Shown: one piece after another, positions 1-7,183 of the stretch
How positions within the stretch are numbered: the stretch's first letter is position 1
Layout of the letters: the number at the start of each line of letters is the position of its first letter
From: Neorhodopirellula lusitana
GTDB taxonomy: Bacteria; Planctomycetota; Planctomycetia; Pirellulales; Pirellulaceae
Length of the DNA stretch: 64,000 nucleotides
Reading direction: 5' to 3'
Assembly: GCF_900182915.1 (NCBI RefSeq)
Contig: NZ_FXUG01000001.1
Span: 1,302,001-1,366,000 of the forward strand
The notes under the pieces: generated by a model
What the model was told of the DNA's origin: nothing
The model's input: only the letters and a program-made list of their open reading frames with translations
Databases searched by the model: none
Translations under genes and position numbers: made by a program

Positions 1-369
1 GCTGCTAAACATGTGGCGTTTCCGCCACGCCGGTTCCAGCGTGAACAGGGTGTGGTAGCCCGGCAGCGATAACAAGTCGCTGAATGACATGGGAAGTTCG
101 CTGGCGTCATAAAGCACGTTGATCAGACGCAGGCAGTCCATGTTCAAGTAATCGTGTGGGCGGTCGCCGCCAATGACAAAGGTGTCCCCAGCGGTTAGCT
201 CATACGTGTCCTCGCCGGTGATGTGAACTCCCTTGCCGCCGGTGATGATGACGATCTCGGAGAACTCGTGAGAATGCAGGCCGAAGGGTTCTTGGGGGTC
301 TCGCCGTTCGACAACGATCGGGAAGCCATCGGGGTGGAACCAGTCCTTCTTCCTGAGCTTGCGAATCAA
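1..369 (-). CDS. AraC-type regulator, N-terminal cupin part (probable rhamnose regulator), cut by window edge
   Basis: Reading the - strand from about 369 to 1 gives an open frame with a sugar-sensing cupin of the AraC/RhaS/RhaR type: the segments [19 protein letters not shown] and [13 protein letters not shown] carry the usual histidines and glycine turns. The C-terminal HTH part lies beyond position 1. The gene is divergent from L-rhamnose isomerase, so control of rhamnose use is the natural inference. The start is uncertain: no in-frame ATG exists, the frame stays open to about 518, and a TTG at 369 is a guess. The family is fairly sure; the ligand is inferred from context. Confidence 0.72.
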   Translation of the reverse strand, partial: MIRKLRKKDWFHPDGFPIVVERRDPQEPFGLHSHEFSEIVIITGGKGVHITGEDTYELTAGDTFVIGGDRPHDYLNMDCLRLINVLYDASELPMSFSDLLSLPGYHTLFTLEPAWRKRHMFSS

Positions 370-428
370 GTGATTGTGCTGGTGAGGGGAGTGGTTTGGT
401 GAGGTGAGTTTTCGGCTTTTGACATGCA

Positions 429-518
429 GGCTTCTGGGTTGCCGCCGTCGGGGGTGTTGGCTTCTGGGGTGCCGGCTATCGGGTTGTTGGCTTCTGAGGG
501 GCCTGCTTTCGGGGATTC
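429..518. repeat. Three tandem degenerate 30-bp units in the divergent intergenic region
   Basis: Three copies start at 429, 459 and 489, each opening with GGCTTCTG followed by a G/C-rich tract. They lie between the AraC-type regulator and rhaA (intergenic stretch 370-710). The rest of that stretch shows no convincing gene. The 74-codon + strand frame over the repeat has no RBS and is low-complexity, so I do not call it. Whether the repeat has a regulatory role cannot be told. Confidence 0.6.
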
Positions 519-710
519 ACGTCAAATTTCGAGCCTCTGGGGGGCGAAGAGCGGGCATTTGCTCGTTAAATCCACCTTGTGGCAATATTGTGCTATTGGG
601 TGACACGATCGTCAAGGTTTTGTTCTAGCCGGGGGGCTAGTATTGGGGCTCTTTGGAGTCCTTGAGGGTCTTCTAGGTCAGATTCAGTCCCCTTCAAACG
701 AACTTGCGTG

Positions 711-2000
711 ATGACAAATACAGCGAATATTGAGAACGCTTTTCAGCTTGCCAAGGAACGGTATGCGGCGATGGGAGTCGATGTCGACATTGCGTTGCAG
801 AGGATTCGCAACGTTGCAATCTCCGTTCATTGCTGGCAAGGCGATGATGTCATGGGATTTGAGGGCGATGAAGGTGCTCTCGGAAACGGGCTTGCCGTGA
901 CCGGGAACTACCCGGGGCGTGCTCGGACACCTGACGAATTGCGGGAAGACCTGCAGCTTGCCTATTCACTGATTCCAGGCCGCCACCGTTTGAATCTGCA
1001 CGCGTTGTATGGCGAATTCCAAACGCCGGTGGACCGCGATCAAATCGAGGTCGAGCACTTTCAAGGTTGGATTGATTGGGCGGGCGATCAAGGTGTTAGT
1101 TTGGATTTCAACCCGAGCTATTTTTCGCATCCGAAGGCGGCTGACGGTTTCACTTTGGCCCACGCCGATGCGGGCATTCGACAATTCTGGATTGATCACG
1201 GGATCGCTTCTCGCAAGATTGCCGCAGCGATGGGCGCGGCACAGGGCAATCCATGTGTGAATAACTTTTGGGTCCCCGATGGTTACAAGGATGTGCCGGT
1301 CAGTCGCAGTGCACCGCGGGAACGTTTGGCGGCATCGCTTGATGAAATTTTCGCAGTCGACCTGCCTGCCGAACACACTCTCGATGCGGTGGAGTGCAAG
1401 CTCTTTGGGATTGGTAGTGAAAGCTATGTTGTGGGGTCACACGAGTTTTATATGGGCTACGCGATTTCGCGGAACAAGGTCTTGTGTTTGGACGCTGGGC
1501 ATTTCCATCCAACCGAAGTGATCTCGGACAAGATTTCGGCGGCCTTAATGTACGTTCCCGAGTTGTTGTTGCACGTCAGTCGTGGTGTCCGATGGGACAG
1601 TGATCATGTCGTGACATATAGCGATGAATTGCAAGCGATCATGCAAGAGATCGTGCGTGGTCAGTATCTCGATCGAGTGCACATTGGTTTGGACTTCTTT
1701 GACGCCAGCATCAACCGGGTCGCGGCTTGGGCGATCGGCACTCGCAACGCGTTGAAGGCCGTCATGGCAGCATTGCTTGAGCCAATTGATCAGCTTCAGC
1801 AACTGGAGCGTGAGGGTGATTACACGGCGCGGCTGGCGTTAACGGAGGAGCTCAAGTCCATGCCGTTCGGTGCGGTCTGGGATTACTACTGCCAGTCGGT
1901 CGACGTTCCCGTCGGTGCGGAGTGGCTCGACAAGGTTCGCGATTACGAACAACGGGTTCAATTGCATCGGACCGGTGACTTGCAAGTTGCTGTTTCGTAG
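711..2000 (+). CDS. rhaA: L-rhamnose isomerase
   Basis: Interconverts L-rhamnose and L-rhamnulose, the first cytoplasmic step of L-rhamnose catabolism. The 429-residue length fits the family. The opening [20 protein letters not shown], the segment [15 protein letters not shown], and the metal/substrate region with [12 protein letters not shown] followed by RWDSDHV are typical of RhaA. A GTG at 708 directly precedes the ATG at 711; I chose the ATG. It faces an AraC-type cupin regulator upstream and is followed by an NCS1-type permease. Kinase and aldolase genes of the pathway are not in the window. Identification is confident. Confidence 0.95.
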   Translation: MTNTANIENAFQLAKERYAAMGVDVDIALQRIRNVAISVHCWQGDDVMGFEGDEGALGNGLAVTGNYPGRARTPDELREDLQLAYSLIPGRHRLNLHALYGEFQTPVDRDQIEVEHFQGWIDWAGDQGVSLDFNPSYFSHPKAADGFTLAHADAGIRQFWIDHGIASRKIAAAMGAAQGNPCVNNFWVPDGYKDVPVSRSAPRERLAASLDEIFAVDLPAEHTLDAVECKLFGIGSESYVVGSHEFYMGYAISRNKVLCLDAGHFHPTEVISDKISAALMYVPELLLHVSRGVRWDSDHVVTYSDELQAIMQEIVRGQYLDRVHIGLDFFDASINRVAAWAIGTRNALKAVMAALLEPIDQLQQLEREGDYTARLALTEELKSMPFGAVWDYYCQSVDVPVGAEWLDKVRDYEQRVQLHRTGDLQVAVS

Positions 2001-2168
2001 GTGAAGGACCTGTCGTTGATTGCAGCGTCGGTTGACGCTGCAAAACGCATTGACGATTGGACGCCAGTGTTAGCTCGGCGTCATTTTAGGATGTGAAGCG
2101 GCCAAAGTGGACGCAGCATTTCATTGCAATTTTCCTAGTTATTTCCCCAATCCAAGACGAGAGAATTG

Positions 2169-3602
2169 ATGAGCGACGAGAATTCAGGCGGAGAATTTGA
2201 GCGTGAGCCGGTGCCAGATTCAGCACTGCTGGGGGCCGGTAAATTCTGGGGAATGTACGCGGGAGAGCATGCCGCGGGTACGGAGTTCATGATTGGACCG
2301 TTGTTCCTTTCGGCGGGTGCGAGCTTGTCGGACTTGATATTGGGGCTGTTGCTCGGCAACCTGCTTGCAGTGCTGACGTGGCGATTCCTGGTGGTGCCGA
2401 TCGCGATGACAAAACGTCTGACCTTGTATTACCAACTCGAGCGGATTGCCGGTGGATCGTTGGTCAAGTTTTACAACCTGGTCAACGGATTGTTGTTCTG
2501 TTTTTTGGCGGGGGCGATGGTGACGGTCTCGGCGTCCGCGGTGGGGGTGCCGTTTAATATCACCTTCGATGTGCCCAGCAACATGTTTGGCTTGAGCAAT
2601 CCGTCGTTCACCGCGCTGGTTGTAATCGTTGGATTTGTAATCGCGGCGATTGCGGCAGGCGGTTACGAACGCGTGGCTCGTTTTGCAAACGTTGCGGCAC
2701 CGTGGATGATCGGTGTGTTCGCAGCCTGTGGGATTGTTTCGCTCGCACAAATGGATGTGACCAATTGGGCTGCACTGACGGAGGGGAAGTTTTGGAGCGA
2801 CGGCATCGCGTTTGTTCAAGAGAAAAACGGTCCCCAGACTTTTGGCTTTTGGCAGATCGTTGTGTTCGCGTGGCTGTGCAACGGAGCGATGCACTTTGGC
2901 ATGGCCGATCTAACGATCTTTCGATTTGCACGCAGCAAAGCGTCAGGCTGGGCTCCTGCGATCGGCATGTTTTTGGGGCACTACATGGCTTGGATTGCGG
3001 CGGCGTTGCTATTGGCCGCTTTGATCAAAATCCAGCCTGAGCTTGCATTGGGGGAGGATGGGCGAGTGGTGGCGAACCCCGGCATTTTCGCGTTTCAGTC
3101 GATGGGCTGGACGGGAATCATCTGTGTGGTGATCGCCGGTTGGACGACCGCCAACCCGACAATCTATCGGGCGGGATTGGCTTTTCAGGGCATCCTTCCC
3201 AATAGTTCTCGGACGACGATGACTCTTGTAGCTGGAATTGTCGCGACCATCGCAGGGGCATTCCCCAACTTGTCGGCGAAGCTGCTTGATTTCGTCGGGA
3301 CTTATGGAACCGTGTTAGGTCCGATGGGGGCGGTGATCTTTGTCGATTTCTATCTGATGAAGAAGTTTGGTTTGCGTGACGAGTACGCGTTGCACAGTCA
3401 ATCGAAAGTCAACATGGCGGTCATGGTCGCGTGGTTGTTGCCGGTTGCGGTCGGTTTGTATTTGATCTTTTGGCAGGGGGTTTTTGCGGCCTACGCCGTT
3501 ATTCCATGCTGGATCGCATGTGGTGTCCTGTACCTCGTGCTTAGCAAGTTCACTCAGCATGGTTCGTCTTCGGATTCTTCCGCAGTGGAGACACTTGCTT
3601 AG
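2169..3602 (+). CDS. NCS1-family (purine/cytosine permease-like) transporter
   Basis: Integral inner-membrane protein of about 477 residues with roughly twelve hydrophobic segments. The N-terminal part (GAGKFWGMYAGEHAAGTEF, then a long helix and a GLLLGNLLAVLTW helix) resembles the nucleobase:cation symporter-1 family. It lies 165 bp after rhaA on the same strand and is followed after 49 bp by a 65-residue membrane protein. The substrate cannot be read from sequence: family precedent says nucleobase or related small molecule, while context raises rhamnose or another sugar. A TTG at 2166 directly precedes the chosen ATG; a GAGAG tract at about 2160 could be the RBS. Confidence 0.8.
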   Translation: MSDENSGGEFEREPVPDSALLGAGKFWGMYAGEHAAGTEFMIGPLFLSAGASLSDLILGLLLGNLLAVLTWRFLVVPIAMTKRLTLYYQLERIAGGSLVKFYNLVNGLLFCFLAGAMVTVSASAVGVPFNITFDVPSNMFGLSNPSFTALVVIVGFVIAAIAAGGYERVARFANVAAPWMIGVFAACGIVSLAQMDVTNWAALTEGKFWSDGIAFVQEKNGPQTFGFWQIVVFAWLCNGAMHFGMADLTIFRFARSKASGWAPAIGMFLGHYMAWIAAALLLAALIKIQPELALGEDGRVVANPGIFAFQSMGWTGIICVVIAGWTTANPTIYRAGLAFQGILPNSSRTTMTLVAGIVATIAGAFPNLSAKLLDFVGTYGTVLGPMGAVIFVDFYLMKKFGLRDEYALHSQSKVNMAVMVAWLLPVAVGLYLIFWQGVFAAYAVIPCWIACGVLYLVLSKFTQHGSSSDSSAVETLA

Positions 3603-3651
3603 TTTGGCCACGCCTGAAGTTTGCCCGCATCACTTTTTGAAAAGCAGATAG

Positions 3652-3849
3652 ATGAAACCTCTTTGTAAAATCGCGTCCGTGATCACCCTGGGATTGGTTG
3701 TGATCCCTTGCCTGTTGCTTTTTCTTGGCATGGTCGGCTTGGATGCTGTGAAGTTGCTGGCCTTGATTGGCACGATTGGCTGGTTTGCCGTCACGCCGAT
3801 CTGGATGGGCCGGGAAATGCCGGTCGATGCGAAAGAAGTGGAAATCTAG
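3652..3849 (+). CDS. Small two-helix membrane protein, unknown
   Basis: A 65-residue protein with two hydrophobic segments (about residues 8-29 and 34-50) and a short charged tail ending DAKEVEI. It follows the NCS1-type permease by 49 bp on the same strand, with an AGCAGATAG stretch before the ATG but no strong RBS. I do not recognise a family. Position suggests an accessory subunit or companion of the transporter, which is inference only. A dispersed repeat begins 10 bp after its stop. Confidence 0.62.
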   Translation: MKPLCKIASVITLGLVVIPCLLLFLGMVGLDAVKLLALIGTIGWFAVTPIWMGREMPVDAKEVEI

Positions 3850-3859
3850 TTGGCTAACG

Positions 3860-3994
3860 GCCTATTGAAATCGCATGGCTTGAATAGCAGAGACGCTTCA
3901 TCGGGCGGTCGGCCAGCCAGAATCGTTGCGTTCTCATACGCTTCTAGCCGAACGGCACATGGTCTGTGCCTACTACAGTCGAAAATCAACCGGC
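3860..3994. repeat. Dispersed 135-bp repeat, copy 1 (MITE-like)
   Basis: This stretch matches the reverse complement of 57698-57831 along its full length with scattered substitutions. Both copies share blocks such as ATCGTTGCGTTCTCATACGC and TGTGCCTACTACA. The ends form short inverted repeats: one end reads GCCTATTGAAATC here (GCCTGTTGAAAATC in copy 2), the other GAAAATCAACCGGC. It has no coding capacity conserved between copies. It resembles a non-autonomous mobile or REP-type intergenic element. Confidence 0.75.
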
Positions 3995-4140
3995 GGCTGA
4001 GGGTGGCGCAGGGCCTCGCGGAAGACTTCTGGGTTTGCTGGTCGAATCCAATTTCGGTCTGGACACCTTGGTTCTTGCTTTCATAGAAACGGAAAGGCGT
4101 ACCCGTATTCCAACGCAACTTCCGAAATACAGAACCTAAC

Positions 4141-4395
4141 ATGAACTTCAACTTCTTCGATTGGCTTCGCGACGGCGTCCGGCAATCTGTGCTTTTAGGC
4201 GTCAGTGACGCTGTGGAGCAGATTGGTGCTCCAGACACCAGTTCCGAAGTGAACCCTGAAATCGCTGCTCTTTTGAGCGATGCCCCTGTTGCTCGCGGAG
4301 CGGCACCAGCGACCAAACGAAAGCGAGTGGCCCGCAAGGGAGCCCCGCAAAAGCGACTCGGCAAGTCGCTGCAAGAGCTCAATCCTCCTGCTTAA
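4141..4395 (+). CDS. Small protein with basic C-terminus, unknown
   Basis: 84 residues with a clean opening (MNFNFFDWLRDGVRQSVLLG), an acidic and small-residue middle, and a strongly basic stretch KRKRVARKGAPQKR near the C-terminus. No RBS is obvious. The N-terminal amphipathic pattern and the basic tail look like a real protein rather than a chance frame, and it lies on the same strand as the FHA gene 521 bp downstream. No function is assigned; nucleic-acid or membrane-surface binding would be speculation. Confidence 0.55.
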   Translation: MNFNFFDWLRDGVRQSVLLGVSDAVEQIGAPDTSSEVNPEIAALLSDAPVARGAAPATKRKRVARKGAPQKRLGKSLQELNPPA

Positions 4396-4916
4396 TGACG
4401 CCTGGCTGCCATGGGATCTGCCTCACCTTAGGTGGGTTCCTTGCGAATCAGCGAAGCGTGCGAGTACACTAAGTCTCACTTTAGGTGGAGTTCGTGCGCT
4501 TTCGTTGCGTGGAGCTCCTCTATGGAGGTGTGTCGATTAGCTCATGTGGGCCGGTTGGGATGAATGTTCTCACCGAGCTTTCGGTTAAAGTCGTGTTGAA
4601 CTACGCTAAGAGCTCCAATGTCGGGGCCTTAGGTACTTGAGCGACTATGCTGAAGCTGCGACAATCCCGAGCGAAGTGTCGTCAATCTAGTTGCAGTGTC
4701 GTCAGTGTTGGCAAGTTCGAATGCTTGCTGGCAGGTGAGTTCCCAGTCCAGACTGGGCAGTGGGCTAGAGTGTTGACGGTATAACGACTCAGGTAGGAAA
4801 GACTCCGGCCTAGTAGGAGCGTTAGGCTCCTGCCGAACCCAACGAAGTTTCAAACGAGTGTAATTGCTTTAACGACGATCACTTTTTTGTTGCTTCAAGT
4901 TCCGTGAAGGTTCAAC
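4396..4916. other. 521-bp intergenic stretch, no supported gene
   Basis: No reading frame here has a credible start, RBS and composition. Two short related motifs, CACCTTAGGTGG near 4425 and CACTTTAGGTGG near 4478, lie about 50 bp apart. Their significance is unknown. The promoter of the FHA gene presumably lies at the right end. Confidence 0.4.
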
Positions 4917-5657
4917 ATGCAAATCAAACTCCGTGTCCAATCCGGTAGCCATGCTGGTAAGGAGATCGAGGTCAGTCAGGACAAATTCTTGATCGGACGC
5001 AGCGACTCATGTCAGCTGCGCCCGAAGAGTGAGTCTGTGAGCCGCAAGCATTGCATCCTGGCGATCAAAGACGGCCGCTTGCTAATTCAAGACCTGAAGA
5101 GCCGAAACGGAACGTTTGTCAATGAAAAGCGTCTTCCGCCGGATAAGGCGAAGGTTCTGAAAGACAGCGATGTGATCCGAGTTGGCAAGCTGAGCTTTGT
5201 CCTCGTGATCGAACATGGGCTGCACGCGGCCAAGAAGCCCGAGGTCAAAAGCGTTGCCGACGCGGCAGCCAGGACCGTGGACTCCAATTCCGGTGACAGC
5301 AAGTTTGAAGAGGTTGACGTTAGTTCGTGGTTGGATGAAGCGGATGCGATTGACCGCGTTCGCAAAATGAACGACCCCGAGACCCGCCAGCTTTCGTTGA
5401 AGGAACAGCAGGCTGCCAACGCTGACCAGGAAAGTAGCGACCTTTCGGTGAGCGGAGCGGTGGTTTCGACTAGCGATGATTCAAAGTCGGGCAGCACCGA
5501 TGACAGCGGCAGCGGGGACGGAGATCTTTCCAAGACTCGCTCGATCCCCTCGAAGAAGAAGCCGGGGAAGCTGCCGGAAGGGCTGAAGAAGCAGATGACG
5601 GATACTTCGCGAGATGCTGCTGATGATGCGTTGAAGCGTTTTTTCAGCGGACGCTAG
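4917..5657 (+). CDS. FHA domain protein
   Basis: 246 residues. The N-terminal forkhead-associated domain (about 5-95) keeps the phosphothreonine-binding signature: GRS at 27-29, SRKH at 42-45 and RNGTFVN at 63-69. The middle (about 105-210) is acidic, serine-rich and probably disordered. The C-terminal 30 residues, rich in Lys, Asp and Ala and ending KRFFSGR, look like a conserved tail. FHA proteins read Ser/Thr phosphorylation; this genome has membrane Ser/Thr kinases, one at 16216-18267, but no kinase is adjacent. Likely cytosolic, because no signal peptide is seen. Confidence 0.9.
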   Translation: MQIKLRVQSGSHAGKEIEVSQDKFLIGRSDSCQLRPKSESVSRKHCILAIKDGRLLIQDLKSRNGTFVNEKRLPPDKAKVLKDSDVIRVGKLSFVLVIEHGLHAAKKPEVKSVADAAARTVDSNSGDSKFEEVDVSSWLDEADAIDRVRKMNDPETRQLSLKEQQAANADQESSDLSVSGAVVSTSDDSKSGSTDDSGSGDGDLSKTRSIPSKKKPGKLPEGLKKQMTDTSRDAADDALKRFFSGR

Positions 5658-6040
5658 TTCTCCGCTGGTTAAGTCATCCTGCCTGAGCAACCTCGACGCA
5701 CTCGCGTATCAAGGATCTCGGATGATCGGTCATCGCCAATTCGGTGAATGGTGAACGATGTTCGATGGAGCACATCTGCTAAGATGTTGAGCGTTGAATG
5801 CGTCCAATTTGTTTGGGTGCCGAACGGTTGGCTAGTAACGATGCTGTGGTGCGGCCCAGCGAATTTGGCTATTGAGGGATGTGGAGCCATGTCGCCTGCC
5901 AATTCCACTTTGCTGTAGCCCAATGAACAGCCCCCAGGCGGAAGTCGCGTGCGAAAATTCATGAACTGTATATACGTTCGCTAATTGCTTCCCGCCTTTT
6001 TTGCCTCAATCTCATTTATTCGATTTCGAAGGACGGTGCG
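5658..6040. other. 383-bp intergenic stretch, no supported gene
   Basis: The stretch separates the FHA gene from the membrane-anchored sigma factor. No tRNA, strong hairpin or credible coding frame is visible. The sigma factor promoter should lie in the right part, with AAGGACGG at 6029-6036 acting as its RBS. Confidence 0.4.
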
Positions 6041-7168
6041 ATGAATGCTGCGACTCAATCCATTGCGACGTTCTCGTCCTTGACGGAGTTAGCTGGCAAT
6101 GTGGATTGTGCTTCGGTTACCGATCGAAGCCCCGTGTCGGATCGAATTTCAGTTTCCGATCGAGCCCCCATGATCGCGGAGATTTTCCAGCGGCATCGAG
6201 GGATGGTTTATCGCGTCTGTTTGCGTTTGTTGCGGAATCATCATGATGCGGAAGATGTGACCCAGGAGACGTTTCGACGGGCGACGCTGTCGTTGGATCA
6301 CTGGAAGTCGGACCGACCGATCGAGCCATGGCTGGTCGCAATCGCTGGCAATCGGTGCCGGACGCTGTTGTCGAAACAGAATCGAGAATCCAGTGTGGAT
6401 TCTTTGGACGATGCGGGGCAATTATCTTTGGTCGATGACGAGCCGGGTGTCGCGGCCCGCTTCAGCATGAAGGAGCAAGTTGAGTTGGCCCTCGATACGC
6501 TTCCCGACCACCATCGGCATGCTTTTGAATTAGTGCACCGACACGATCTGACTTATACCGAGGCGGCACAGGAGCTCGGGCGATCCGAGGGTACCATCAA
6601 AACATGGGTGCATCGTGCTCGCGTGTCGATGCAGAATCTGCTGGAACGAACTAACGTTGTGCCTGAGGTGGCGAACTCTCGTGTGCCATCAACTGGTGAT
6701 CGGTTGGCCGGGACTGCTCATGAGAAGTCTCGCTGGCCATCGGTCGTGCGCGGAGTGGCTGCCACTTCGGTCGCGTCGATTTTGGGGCTTGCTTGTTGGC
6801 TGATGTCGTCGCCTCCGCCTGTGTCTTCAATTCCTTCGGGGGCCGAAGCATCGGTTCATTTGCAGGTCCAATCGTTGCAAGCTTTTTCAGAGCAAGAGTG
6901 GAGTGTCGCCCAGATTGAGCAATTGCCGATCGAGACTTGGGTGGGGCACACGGTTTGTGTTGTGGACCAATTCCAGGAAGGTGTGGCGCCTTTGGGGCGA
7001 ACGTTCCGCAATGTTGCTTTGCTGTTCTCATGTTCGGTCGACGGCGACGAAGGCACACTGCCGGGGACCAGCCCCAGTGACCTGTCGATTCCTTTTGATG
7101 AGGTTCCGTCGGCGTTGCCCGGGGCCCTCGACGCGTTGGCGACCACTGAAGTTCAATCTATTTCATAA
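6041..7168 (+). CDS. ECF-type sigma factor with C-terminal membrane anchor
   Basis: 375 residues, about twice the usual length of an ECF sigma factor. Region 2 (about 44-88) contains the RNHHDAEDVTQETFRRA core and region 4 (about 148-200) ends GRSEGTIKTWVHRARVSM, so promoter recognition looks intact. After a linker, residues 234-256 form one transmembrane helix, followed by about 115 residues that would be periplasmic. AAGGA precedes the ATG at good distance. The next gene starts 15 bp later and encodes a secreted protein, so the two are probably co-transcribed. The anchor could tether the sigma factor or sense envelope state; that is inference. Confidence 0.88.
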   Translation: MNAATQSIATFSSLTELAGNVDCASVTDRSPVSDRISVSDRAPMIAEIFQRHRGMVYRVCLRLLRNHHDAEDVTQETFRRATLSLDHWKSDRPIEPWLVAIAGNRCRTLLSKQNRESSVDSLDDAGQLSLVDDEPGVAARFSMKEQVELALDTLPDHHRHAFELVHRHDLTYTEAAQELGRSEGTIKTWVHRARVSMQNLLERTNVVPEVANSRVPSTGDRLAGTAHEKSRWPSVVRGVAATSVASILGLACWLMSSPPPVSSIPSGAEASVHLQVQSLQAFSEQEWSVAQIEQLPIETWVGHTVCVVDQFQEGVAPLGRTFRNVALLFSCSVDGDEGTLPGTSPSDLSIPFDEVPSALPGALDALATTEVQSIS

Positions 7169-7183
7169 CCCCCAGGGTCCATC

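Noticed and set aside
404-628. 74-codon + strand frame rich in Leu, Arg, Cys and Gly
   Set aside because: Translation of the 30-bp tandem repeat; no RBS and no plausible protein features.
2220-2894. 224-codon - strand frame
   Set aside because: Antisense to the NCS1-type permease; composition rich in Arg, His and Gln as expected for a shadow frame.
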